Assembly (NCBI RefSeq): GCF_039541815.1
Contig: NZ_BAABGY010000014.1
Location: 129,188 to 193,187, forward strand
Direction: 5' to 3'
Source: Flavisolibacter amylovorans
Lineage (GTDB): Bacteria > Bacteroidota > Bacteroidia > Chitinophagales > Chitinophagaceae
DNA length: 64,000 nt
Shown: positions 44,621-52,685 of the stretch, in pieces
Position numbering within the stretch: the first letter of the stretch is position 1
Layout of the letters: every line of letters starts with the position of its first letter
Position numbers and translations under genes: made by a program
Notes under the pieces: model-generated
What the model saw: the letters and a program-made list of their open reading frames with translations, nothing else
Database searches by the model: none
What the model was told of the DNA's origin: nothing

Positions 44621-45517
44621 TCAGAGATGCGTTTCTTTTTCCTCGTATCCGGGAAACTCCAGCTGAATGGTGGTGTGGCTGATCTTGAAGTTATCCAGCA
44701 CTGCCTTGGAAACAAGCTGCAGGAGGTCGTTAGAGCTGAGGGGCGCTTCCACCACGACATGTGCGCTGAGTGCGTTGACCCCTGTTGTCAGTGACCATAT
44801 GTGCAGGTCATGCACGCCCCCGACGCCCGGAACGGCAAGCATCGCCTTGCGCACCTCGTCCACATTCACCTCAGCCGGAGTTCCCTCGAGCAGTACCCCG
44901 GTTGCCTCCTTGAGCAGACGCCATGTTCTGGGAAAGATGAACAAGCCGATACCAGCCGAAATGAGCGGATCGGCATAGTACCAACCGGTAGTCAGCATAA
45001 TGACCCCGGCAATGATGACGCCAATAGAGGTCAGCATATCCGACAGGACCTCAAAGTAGGCCCCTTTCATGTTCAGGCTTTCTCCGGATCCCTTCCGGAG
45101 GATGGCCATGCCGACCAGATTTACCAGCAGTCCAATAGCGGCAACGACAAGCATCGTTTTGCTCTGCACCTCGGGAGGATTCCGAAACCGCTGGTATGCT
45201 TCGTAAAGCACGTAAAGAGAAACAACCAGTAGAATGACCGCGTTTGCCAGGGCGGCGAGAATCTCGGCCCGGTAGAAACCGTAGGTTTTTTGCGGGCTGG
45301 CCGGCCGCTCTCCCAGCTTGATGGCGATTAATGCAAGTGCCAACCCGCCTACATCGGTAAGCATATGTGCCGCGTCGGCGAGCAGGGCGAGGCTTTTCGT
45401 CATTATACCGCCGATCACCTCCGCTACCAGGTAGAACCCACTGAGGGCCAGTACGGTAACGAGGTTTTTCTTATTCCGCCCGCCCGCAGATTGGACAGCG
45501 CTGTGATTTCCACTCAT
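44621..45517 (-). CDS. Cation diffusion facilitator (CzcD/ZitB-like)
   Basis: 298-residue inner-membrane divalent metal/proton antiporter with six helices and a cytosolic C-terminal domain. The TM2 motif ADAAHMLTD and TM5 YYADPLISAG supply the H/D metal site of Zn-type CDF proteins; the C-terminal region has HDLHIW and HVVVEAPL. It lies 43 bp downstream of a Csp-like gene on the same strand. Confidence 0.92.
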   Translation of the reverse strand: MSGNHSAVQSAGGRNKKNLVTVLALSGFYLVAEVIGGIMTKSLALLADAAHMLTDVGGLALALIAIKLGERPASPQKTYGFYRAEILAALANAVILLVVSLYVLYEAYQRFRNPPEVQSKTMLVVAAIGLLVNLVGMAILRKGSGESLNMKGAYFEVLSDMLTSIGVIIAGVIMLTTGWYYADPLISAGIGLFIFPRTWRLLKEATGVLLEGTPAEVNVDEVRKAMLAVPGVGGVHDLHIWSLTTGVNALSAHVVVEAPLSSNDLLQLVSKAVLDNFKISHTTIQLEFPGYEEKETHL

Positions 45518-45560
45518 AGATACGGTTTCTGCTAATCTTCGCTACTGCCTTTGACAGGTG

Positions 45561-45932
45561 TCAGGAAAGATGTGCCTTACCGTGATGTTGGTGGCAAGCC
45601 TCCTGGCAGCGACGGCAGGCCTCGGCGCAGCGCTTGCAATGTTCGTGACCGTGCAGGCTGCATTCCTCCGCACACAAGCGGCAGGCTTCCTCGCACACCA
45701 GCAGGTATTGATGCGCGACCTCCGAGTCCCGTAACAAGAGCCTGGCACCAAGGAAACACACTTCGGCACAATCGCGGTTCAGTTCAATGCAGTGCGCCAT
45801 GGGCGTGACGTCACTTTCATCCAGGCAGGCAGACATGCACCGTTCGCAGGCCTGGGCGCATTCCAATAGAGTATTGATCAGATCACTGTGCGGATGACCA
45901 GAGTGGTGGTGGGTTGGATTTTGGTTCTGCAT
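45561..45932 (-). CDS. Csp-like Cys-rich copper-binding protein, second copy
   Basis: 123-residue protein with 16 Cys in CxxxC register (ECAQACERC, CAEVC, CRLCAEEC, CKRCAEACRRC) and a His-rich N-terminus (HHHSGHPHS) and tail (CHQHHGKAH). Same family as 2616-2957. No signal peptide. A short inverted repeat (ACCGT 45934-45938, ACGGT 45946-45950) lies directly before its ATG. It probably stores Cu(I) or other soft metals in the cytosol. Confidence 0.86.
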   Translation of the reverse strand: MQNQNPTHHHSGHPHSDLINTLLECAQACERCMSACLDESDVTPMAHCIELNRDCAEVCFLGARLLLRDSEVAHQYLLVCEEACRLCAEECSLHGHEHCKRCAEACRRCQEACHQHHGKAHLS

Positions 45933-45980
45933 GACCGTTATTTTTACGGTAGGCTATCAAAAAGCGGTCCACGTACCTAT

Positions 45981-46006
45981 AAAAAAAGCCTGTCCACCGG
46001 ACAGGC
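45981..46006 (-). terminator. Terminator of the His-rich peptide gene
   Basis: Perfect 8-bp stem GCCTGTCC (45988-45995) with GGACAGGC (45999-46006), then seven T on the minus strand. Confidence 0.88.
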
Positions 46007-46025
46007 CTGTCAGAGGCTTCAGAGA

Positions 46026-46262
46026 TTACTGATTTCCGCGGTGGTGCTCCTGTTCTTTATGGTGTTCCGGATGCTGGTGATGTTCCGGCTCCGCGTGCTG
46101 CTCCGGCTGGTTGGGATCGAAGCCGGCATGGTGCTCCTTGTGCTGATGGTGCTCCTGCTCGGGATGATGCTCAGCGTGCTTGTGCTGCTCGGTTCCTGCC
46201 TGATTTCCGGATAAGTTCTGACCTGCAGCTCCCTGACCAGCATTCTGATTTCTATTTTCCAT
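46026..46262 (-). CDS. His/Glu/Gln-rich small protein (78 aa)
   Basis: 78-residue hydrophilic protein: MENRNQNAGQGAAGQN then a tract of HxH, EHH and HPEHH repeats with 22 His in the last 52 residues. No signal peptide. A perfect terminator 20 bp downstream supports a real gene. The composition predicts binding of Ni, Zn or Cu, like Hpn-type peptides, but no named family is recognised. It lies upstream of the second Csp gene on the same strand. Confidence 0.7.
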   Translation of the reverse strand: MENRNQNAGQGAAGQNLSGNQAGTEQHKHAEHHPEQEHHQHKEHHAGFDPNQPEQHAEPEHHQHPEHHKEQEHHRGNQ

Positions 46263-46402
46263 ATAAACTGTTTTGAATAGGTGATTGCAACAACCAAGCC
46301 ACCTGGAGACGCATTGAGGTTAAGAAATCGGCGCCGCTACAAGAGGACCTATAACGATTATGGACGTGGCATGGAAAAAGCAGCAGCACGGTAAAAAAGG
46401 AC

Positions 46403-46687
46403 ATGACCCTTCAGGAAGCTGAACTGCAAAGGACCCAGGTGGAACAAAAGCTGAAGGAGCTTGGATTCGACCTGGCACAAGTAATCGTACTGATCGCGCC
46501 CTCCTCTGAAAGCGAGTTCATGAGTTTTCTTAAAAGGTGGCGGGATTCGACCTACACATACGCGCTCGCAAATTTTGGACATTGCGATATGGCACTGTAC
46601 ATAGAGGAACTCCGGCGCCCCGAAACTGATTTCGTGCGCCTGGGGGATTTTGCGGCTGCAAAAGGTATCATAGAAGCCTTCCAATAA
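46403..46687 (+). CDS. Hypothetical protein (94 aa)
   Basis: 94-residue soluble protein with an N-terminal helix (MTLQEAELQRTQVEQKLKEL), strands and the fragments VIVLIAPSSESEFMSFLKRW and FAAAKGIIEAF. ATG start at 46403. No family recognised. It stands alone between divergent and convergent neighbours. Confidence 0.55.
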   Translation: MTLQEAELQRTQVEQKLKELGFDLAQVIVLIAPSSESEFMSFLKRWRDSTYTYALANFGHCDMALYIEELRRPETDFVRLGDFAAAKGIIEAFQ

Positions 46688-46699
46688 TAACTTGATGAA

Positions 46700-47269
46700 T
46701 CACCTGATTATTTCGGGCGCGCTGCTGCAGCTTGGCTCTGGCTTTCCGGTATATGGGCTCGCGGCGTCTTTTTGCTCAGAAAGCCAAAGCAGATCCAGTT
46801 TGTCAGTTCCCTGCGGACAGCGGTGTACATATAATGGGTTATAGAATCCAAAAGATGTGGCTAAGAAATGTATATCCTGGCTCAGTCTTCTGAAATGTTC
46901 GCGCTGATGATTGATGTTGCCGGCGGTCGAAACCAGGTGGCTTGCCATGTCTTTAATGCTTTCCCGAACGCGCAGCGATGCAGTTCCCTCCTGCTCCGAA
47001 GAAGATGCCACGTTTTTTTCTTCCAGGTCCGAGAGTATAGCGCTAGCTCCCGCTGCAGCCAGATGTCCGTCCCCTTTGATCAGGCCATCTTTAATGCGCA
47101 GGTAGTGTGCGATAAGCACCCCGGCCTGAGCTTTAGCCGTTTTCCCGTCCGCCGCTCCCCGCTTATGGTCAGCCTGGGATTCCGGGCTTGAATGGCCGTC
47201 ACCACAGGAAAGAAGCAACGCTAACACAATGGCGCTGCTCATGAATCCACGAAAAATAGAATTGCGCAT
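46700..47269 (-). CDS. DUF3347-like lipoprotein
   Basis: 189-residue lipoprotein from the ATG at 47269: VLALLLSC lipobox, a helical DUF3347-like domain (GVLIAHYLRIKDGLIKGDG, LRVRESIKDMASHLVST) and the C-terminal motif FYNPLYVHRCPQG with SPYTGKPEPSC, a variant of the YxxMCPM...NPYYG pattern of CusB-linked DUF3347 proteins. Several Met ligands of the classical motif are absent. A periplasmic metal-binding role is inferred. Confidence 0.72.
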   Translation of the reverse strand: MRNSIFRGFMSSAIVLALLLSCGDGHSSPESQADHKRGAADGKTAKAQAGVLIAHYLRIKDGLIKGDGHLAAAGASAILSDLEEKNVASSSEQEGTASLRVRESIKDMASHLVSTAGNINHQREHFRRLSQDIHFLATSFGFYNPLYVHRCPQGTDKLDLLWLSEQKDAASPYTGKPEPSCSSAPEIIR

Positions 47270-47390
47270 TCGATAAAGGTATCGCAAGGCAGGTACCTAT
47301 ACCATGCCCAGGGGTGGCACAAAAAATGCTTGCCTGCCCTAAGGCACAGCTGTCCTTTCCATTTCCATTCGGCTTCTAAAGTTTTCCGCG

Positions 47391-50300
47391 ATGAGACTCA
47401 TTTACTTACTACCTCTTTTGCTCGTTTCCCTTTTCCCGTACGCTCAAACCGATAGCATCGTGCAACGACTGTTCCTTATCGGCGATGCCGGCGAGCTAAA
47501 AGACAACCGGCAGCCCGTGCTTGACTGGCTTGCCAAGAACGTGAATTGGAACGATGAAAAGAACGTGGCCCTGTTTCTGGGCGACAACATTTATCCCGAT
47601 GGCATGCCCGACGAAGGAAGTGCTGAATATGCCTATACCCGCAAGGTGATCGACTACCAGATCGGGTTAGTCAGGGGAAAAAAGGGGAAAGCTTTTTTTG
47701 TACCGGGCAATCATGACTGGAAGGGGGGCAAAATCGGGGGCTGGGAACGGGTGCTCAACCAGGTGAATTATATCAATTCCCTGCAGGCGCCCAACGTGCG
47801 CGCCTGGCCTCTGAACGGATGTCCTGGCCCGGTGCCGGTGGAACTGAATGAAAAAGTACTGCTGGTTATGATGGACTCCCAATGGTTTTTGCACATTCAT
47901 GACAAGCCAGGGGCAGAGTCTTCCTGCGAGGCCAGAAGTATTGAAGAGTTTACCGCCGAGCTTCGCCAGATCGCAGAGTCGCATCCCAATCAACTATTGG
48001 TTCTGGTCATGCACCACCCTATGTATACGTTTGGGGTTCATGGCGGGGCCTACAGCCTGAAACAGCATCTCTTCCCCTTTGCTGACGCCATCAAAGGATT
48101 TTATGTACCCCTTCCCATCCTGGGTTCGGTGTATCCGCTTGCGCGCGGACTGTTTGGAAGCCTGCAGGACAGTTATCACCCGCTTTACCGGACGATGATC
48201 AACGAGATCGAGCAAGTGCTGAAAGACCATCCCAATCCGATCGCCGTTGCGGGCCATGAGCACAGCCTCCAGCTCATCATGAAGGATAGTATTCCTTACA
48301 TCGTCAGTGGTTCCGCTGCCAAATTAACCCGCCTGCGCAAGGGCAAGGAGCTCTTGTTCTCGACTTTGGATTACGGCTTCTCGGTTCTGGAGGTTCGCAA
48401 AAGCGGGAAAGTGGAGGTGAAATATCATACGCTGGAAAGCTCCGACATGAGCGCGCCCTTATACGCGCGCGAGCTCAAAACGATCGTGCCCATAACACCC
48501 AAAGCGGCAATGGACACCTTATTGCCCGTTATGGGTGCCGTGCAGGTGCCGGCAAGCAGTACAATGAACGAAGGGCGCATCCGCAATTTCCTGTGGGGCA
48601 AAAACTACCGCAGGGAGTGGAAGGAGCCCGTCGGTGTGCCGACACTGGACCTGGGCGGGGAAGCGGGTGGCTTGAAACCGGTGCGGCAGCAAGGAAGCCA
48701 GCAAACCAAAACGCTGACACTAGCCGATAAAAGCGGCAAGGAATGGGTGCTTCGCTATATTGAACGCTTTCCGCCGGCGGCCATTCCCTCCGACCTGCGA
48801 ACCGAATTGCAGAATAAAACGCTGAACAGGGGCGTTTCCGGCGTATACCCCTATGCTTCTTTAAGCGTGCCGGTGCTGGAAAAAGCGGTAGGCATACCCA
48901 CCGTCCGAAGAAAGCTGGTGTTTGTGCCGGATGATCCGCGCCTGGACCGTTTTAGAACCGGTTTTAAAAATTCACTGGCGATCCTTGAAGAACGGGAGCC
49001 TGTGAGCGCCGGAAAAACAATCGGGAGCGACGATTTGATAACGAGGCTAAGGGCAGACAACAGCAACCAGGTAGATCAACGGGCGGTACTACGCGCAAGG
49101 CTGATGGATAATTTTGTGATGGACTTCGACCGGCACGAAGCGCAGTTCCGGTGGGCCGTCCGGGATTCGGGCGGGCGGAAAACCTATTTCCCCATCCCAC
49201 GCGACCATGATCAGGCCTTCTTTGAAAATCAGGGCCTGCTGGCCGCCTTTCTACGCCAGCCCTGGTTCATGCCGGAAACGCAGGGCTTCGGCCCCAGGGC
49301 TCAAAACATCAAGACATTTAACCGGACAGCCCGCAATTTCGACCGCTTTTACCTCAACAGCCTTTCTGCGCAGGATTGGCAGCAGGAAACCGACACCTTC
49401 ATCAATCGCCTGACTGACGAAATCATCGATGCCGCGCTCCTGCAGCAACCGGTTGAAATCAGAAAGTTCCGCGCATCGGAAATCAGCCGTACGCTCAAAA
49501 AACGTAAAGCATACTTCCGAAACGAAATGATGGCCTACTATCGCTTTCTGTCGCGACAGGTGGATGTGCTGGGCAGCGACCAGAAAGACTTTTTTTTGAT
49601 TGCCCGGATGCAGGACGGCCGGGTGCGGGTGACCGCAACCAGCATGGTAATTCCCGTTGCCACGCCATTTTACGATCGCACCTTTGATCCGGATATCACC
49701 AGGGAACTTCGCATTTACGCGCTTGAGAACGATGACAGCGTGGTCATTGCCGGCGGCCGGACCCCTATCCTTGTGCGCATCATCGGAGGCGCGGGAAAGG
49801 ATGTTTTCGAAGTGCGGGGAGACGGCTCAAACGTCAAGCTCTACGATGCAAGCTTCGAGCCCAATCGGGTTTGGGGCGACACGGCGAGCCTTGACCGTCA
49901 TTTTATTTCCGATCCTGAGGTAAACCGGTACAATCGTTTCGGCTTCCGGTACAACTACATCGACCCCGGCGTCTTTGCAGCCTACAACCGGGATGATGGC
50001 GTTCTGGTCAGCTTGCAGCTTGATTATTTCAAACAGGGGTTTCGCAGAAATCCGTATAGCATGAGGCAATCCCTGCGTATGGAGAAGGCATTTGGCACCG
50101 GGTCCTTCCGTTTCCGCTACGAAAGCGACTATGTAAAGGTGCTGAAGTCCTACGACATCAATGTGCGGGCCGACTTCAAGGGCCCCGACTACGTCACCAA
50201 CTTCTTCGGCATCGGGAACAACACGGCATTCGACAAAAGCAAGGGCATTGGCTACTTCCGGACCCATTACAACGCAGGCAATCTTTCGCTCCTGCTCGGT

Positions 50301-51008
50301 AAGCAGCTACAGTCTTGGATGCGGGTCGGATTGGGGCCGACGGTACAGTTCCTTTCAACAAGTAGAAATGAAAATAACGGCAAGCTCGTAACCGATGCCG
50401 GATTAAAGAGCGCCGACTCGGCTGTCCTTTTTCAAGATAAATGGTATGCGGGCCTGGAAGGCCGGCTCGACATCAACTCCCGGAACAATGCCGCAGTACC
50501 TACGCGGGGCGCCCTGATCAGCGCCTATGCGCGCCAGCTCTGGGGGTTAAATGCGCCCAGTAAACCGCTGCTGCAGGCAGGCCTGGACCTGCGCATTTTT
50601 ATGAGCTTTGTGCCGCAGACGAAGCTGGTTTTGGCAACCCGCTTCGGAATGGCCCGCAATTTCGGGCACTTTGAATTTCAACAGGCGCAGTACCTCAGCG
50701 GAACGGAAAACCTGAGGGGCTACCGCCGCGAACGCTTTGCGGGAAGAGGCATGATGTTCAATAACACAGAGCTGCGTTTGAAGCTGATCGAGTTTCCCAC
50801 ATATATCTTTTCGACGTCAATAGGGGTAGTCGCCTTTCACGACGTGGGTCGGGTGTGGGCGGACGATGAGTCTTCGCGCCGTTGGCATACAGGATACGGC
50901 GGTGGCCTTTGGATCGCCCCGATCCGGCGGTTTGTGCTCGTGGGCACATTGTCGTATTCGAAGGAAGAAAAAGCATTGCCGATGGTAAGTGTTGGTTTTC
51001 AGTTTTAA
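47391..51008 (+). CDS. Calcineurin-like phosphoesterase fused to BamA/TamA-type barrel
   Basis: 1205-residue exported protein with a signal peptide. Residues about 25-330 are a metallophosphoesterase: GDAG, LGDNIYPDG, GNHDWKGG, MHHPMYTFG and GHEHS. A middle region of about 400 residues (strands, RYIERFP, MDFDRHEAQFRW) is not recognised. The C-terminal third is an Omp85-like beta barrel, with NFFGIGNNT, LSGTENLRGYRRERF (the VRGF/Y-type motif) and a terminal Phe. The enzyme is therefore anchored at the outer membrane. Substrate is unknown; phosphate esters are likely. It stands alone. Confidence 0.85.
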   Translation: MRLIYLLPLLLVSLFPYAQTDSIVQRLFLIGDAGELKDNRQPVLDWLAKNVNWNDEKNVALFLGDNIYPDGMPDEGSAEYAYTRKVIDYQIGLVRGKKGKAFFVPGNHDWKGGKIGGWERVLNQVNYINSLQAPNVRAWPLNGCPGPVPVELNEKVLLVMMDSQWFLHIHDKPGAESSCEARSIEEFTAELRQIAESHPNQLLVLVMHHPMYTFGVHGGAYSLKQHLFPFADAIKGFYVPLPILGSVYPLARGLFGSLQDSYHPLYRTMINEIEQVLKDHPNPIAVAGHEHSLQLIMKDSIPYIVSGSAAKLTRLRKGKELLFSTLDYGFSVLEVRKSGKVEVKYHTLESSDMSAPLYARELKTIVPITPKAAMDTLLPVMGAVQVPASSTMNEGRIRNFLWGKNYRREWKEPVGVPTLDLGGEAGGLKPVRQQGSQQTKTLTLADKSGKEWVLRYIERFPPAAIPSDLRTELQNKTLNRGVSGVYPYASLSVPVLEKAVGIPTVRRKLVFVPDDPRLDRFRTGFKNSLAILEEREPVSAGKTIGSDDLITRLRADNSNQVDQRAVLRARLMDNFVMDFDRHEAQFRWAVRDSGGRKTYFPIPRDHDQAFFENQGLLAAFLRQPWFMPETQGFGPRAQNIKTFNRTARNFDRFYLNSLSAQDWQQETDTFINRLTDEIIDAALLQQPVEIRKFRASEISRTLKKRKAYFRNEMMAYYRFLSRQVDVLGSDQKDFFLIARMQDGRVRVTATSMVIPVATPFYDRTFDPDITRELRIYALENDDSVVIAGGRTPILVRIIGGAGKDVFEVRGDGSNVKLYDASFEPNRVWGDTASLDRHFISDPEVNRYNRFGFRYNYIDPGVFAAYNRDDGVLVSLQLDYFKQGFRRNPYSMRQSLRMEKAFGTGSFRFRYESDYVKVLKSYDINVRADFKGPDYVTNFFGIGNNTAFDKSKGIGYFRTHYNAGNLSLLLGKQLQSWMRVGLGPTVQFLSTSRNENNGKLVTDAGLKSADSAVLFQDKWYAGLEGRLDINSRNNAAVPTRGALISAYARQLWGLNAPSKPLLQAGLDLRIFMSFVPQTKLVLATRFGMARNFGHFEFQQAQYLSGTENLRGYRRERFAGRGMMFNNTELRLKLIEFPTYIFSTSIGVVAFHDVGRVWADDESSRRWHTGYGGGLWIAPIRRFVLVGTLSYSKEEKALPMVSVGFQF

Positions 51009-51050
51009 TAATCTTGCCGTGGGAAAACCATCCAACTAAAAAACTTCATC

Positions 51051-52052
51051 ATGAGAAGAATTCTGCCAGTCTTTGGGCTTCTCTGGGCTTGCTCTCCAAA
51101 CTTTGTGCAAATGTCGAAAGCTTCCTATGAGCGGCAACTACATGCCTCATGGCGGCTGGCTGATACCGCCTGTAATGAAAACATTCAAAGAATCAATCCT
51201 GCGGCTACTGGCAAGGTAAAAATTAAATTCCGGAGCGGAGAAGTACGTCTTGTTTTCAAAGACAGCATCTGGGGATTTGAACAAAAAAATTGCAGTCCTT
51301 TGCGGCTCTACGAGGGTAGCTATTACAGGGCAGATGAGTTGTCACCTTTAGTCCGCTATATCCACTGCGTAGGTAAAGACTGGGAGCGGCACTTCAGCAT
51401 GTCCCCCGATGAGCCAATCCACGCCTTTACTGCCAAGCAGTTGCGGTTGACTGCAGATTCGATGACGTACGCAACAATAGCACAAGCTGCAGCAACTCAC
51501 AGAAAGGAGCTGAGTTTTGACTTTTATGCACTAAATGCCAAGGTGCTGGGCCACGAGTTATGGGGCGGCGGGCTCGAATTCAAGTTTTATCCCCGTCTGC
51601 GCTGGGCCACAGGATTGACGCTCTCTGGCAGCGGAAAAGCAGTCTCCGATACATTCGGCTTTTCCATCAAAGAACCACGACTTCAATATTTGGAAGCCGG
51701 CTGGATCAACCAGTACGACCTTTGGCAAAACAAATACTTCAGGCTGGGGATCAATCTGACCAATGGCTTTGCAATGGCCACCTTAAGAGACAACTCGCAA
51801 ACACAGAAAGTCCGATCGCGCTATGGCGAGCGTGAAGTACCCAAAAGGATAGCCACAAACTACTTCTACCTTCTTCAACCCGGGCTGGATCTTTCTTATA
51901 AGGTCCTATCGAACCGCCATAATCCAGACTTTTTCGTCAATATGAAAGCGCGCTACAGTAAGGGCTTCGGACGCGTACGTTTTGGCGAGCACAGTGCCCC
52001 CTCCACCTACTGGTTTGGGGTTGGGCTATCTTTGATTGGATTTGACCGGTAG
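51051..52052 (+). CDS. Hypothetical outer-membrane-type protein
   Basis: 333-residue protein with a short hydrophobic N-terminus ending in WAC, a possible lipobox. The first half is unrecognised (AATGKVKIKFRSGEVRLVFK, ADELSPLVRYIHCVG); the second half has amphipathic strands (GGGLEFKFYPRLRWATGLTL, YFRLGINLTNGF, STYWFGVGLSLIGF) that suggest a small beta barrel. It begins 42 bp after the phosphoesterase-barrel gene and may be cotranscribed. No family recognised. Confidence 0.6.
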   Translation: MRRILPVFGLLWACSPNFVQMSKASYERQLHASWRLADTACNENIQRINPAATGKVKIKFRSGEVRLVFKDSIWGFEQKNCSPLRLYEGSYYRADELSPLVRYIHCVGKDWERHFSMSPDEPIHAFTAKQLRLTADSMTYATIAQAAATHRKELSFDFYALNAKVLGHELWGGGLEFKFYPRLRWATGLTLSGSGKAVSDTFGFSIKEPRLQYLEAGWINQYDLWQNKYFRLGINLTNGFAMATLRDNSQTQKVRSRYGEREVPKRIATNYFYLLQPGLDLSYKVLSNRHNPDFFVNMKARYSKGFGRVRFGEHSAPSTYWFGVGLSLIGFDR

Positions 52053-52161
52053 CAATTTTAGGCACCTTTTGCCCATACAACCAGCTGATTTTTTTAGTAT
52101 TCCAACTGCACCCGCTAAGACAAAAAGATCGTCTTGAGTGAAAGGCATTGAGGATTGATTT

Positions 52162-52178
52162 GCAGGACGCGGTCCTGC
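52162..52178. repeat. Perfect 7-bp hairpin in intergenic DNA
   Basis: GCAGGAC and GTCCTGC separated by GCG. No T tract, so not a typical terminator; otherwise the 218-bp spacer 52053-52270 shows nothing. Confidence 0.4.
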
Positions 52179-52270
52179 GCACTTATGAGGATGCCTGCTG
52201 GGACTGATTGTCGTAACCAGGTTCAGCAGGATTAGAGCGACTTAAGTGACATATTCAGCAGTGGACGTAT

Positions 52271-52438
52271 CTATTTGAAAAACTGTCTCAATGCCCCTGC
52301 AATAGCCAAAAGCACAAAGAATGCAAGTATGATTGCCCCTACAATCAGAGGGAATTGATTCTTCCGATCAAAAAGCCAGTTCTTATTTGCCTTTTGAAAG
52401 TATTGTTTTCTTTTGCGCCGCACACGTGACCTAGCCAT
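52271..52438 (-). CDS. Small single-pass membrane protein (55 aa)
   Basis: Start at the ATG 52438 (MARSRVRRKRKQYFQKANKN): a strongly basic N-terminus, then FPLIVGAIILAFFVLLAIAG as one helix and a short tail. The basic cytoplasmic face and single helix are typical of small accessory membrane peptides. No family recognised. It lies downstream of the TonB receptor (52686) on the same strand. Confidence 0.55.
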   Translation of the reverse strand: MARSRVRRKRKQYFQKANKNWLFDRKNQFPLIVGAIILAFFVLLAIAGALRQFFK

Positions 52439-52598
52439 TATTTCAAAGGTAGAGGGTAACGTTTCGTGAAAAAAAGACATTAAAATGCTTTCGCAAATTC
52501 TCTGAATTTGATATAATGAGAGTTCTAGGTCGCATTTAACTTAGGGCCAAGCCCTGTTGCGCGAGTAAACCTCGCTCCCTTGCATCAGGCAAAATGAA

Positions 52599-52652
52599 AA
52601 CAGCCCTGCACATATGGTTGCTGTCTACGCAACCTTCCTGTACAGGGCTGTT
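52599..52652 (-). terminator. Nested hairpin after TonB receptor
   Basis: Outer stem AACAGCCCTG (52599-52608) with CAGGGCTGTT (52643-52652), inner stem GGTTGC (52616-52621) with GCAACC (52629-52634), and TTTTCATTTT after it on the minus strand. A terminator 34 bp past the receptor stop codon is the simplest reading. Confidence 0.6.
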
Positions 52653-52685
52653 CTGCTTTTCTCATGTGATGGTTCCAAAAGCCCT

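Noticed and set aside
46019..46297. Ser/Arg/Thr-rich frame overlapping the His-rich gene
   Set aside because: It is the shifted reading of the CAC/CAT-rich His gene.
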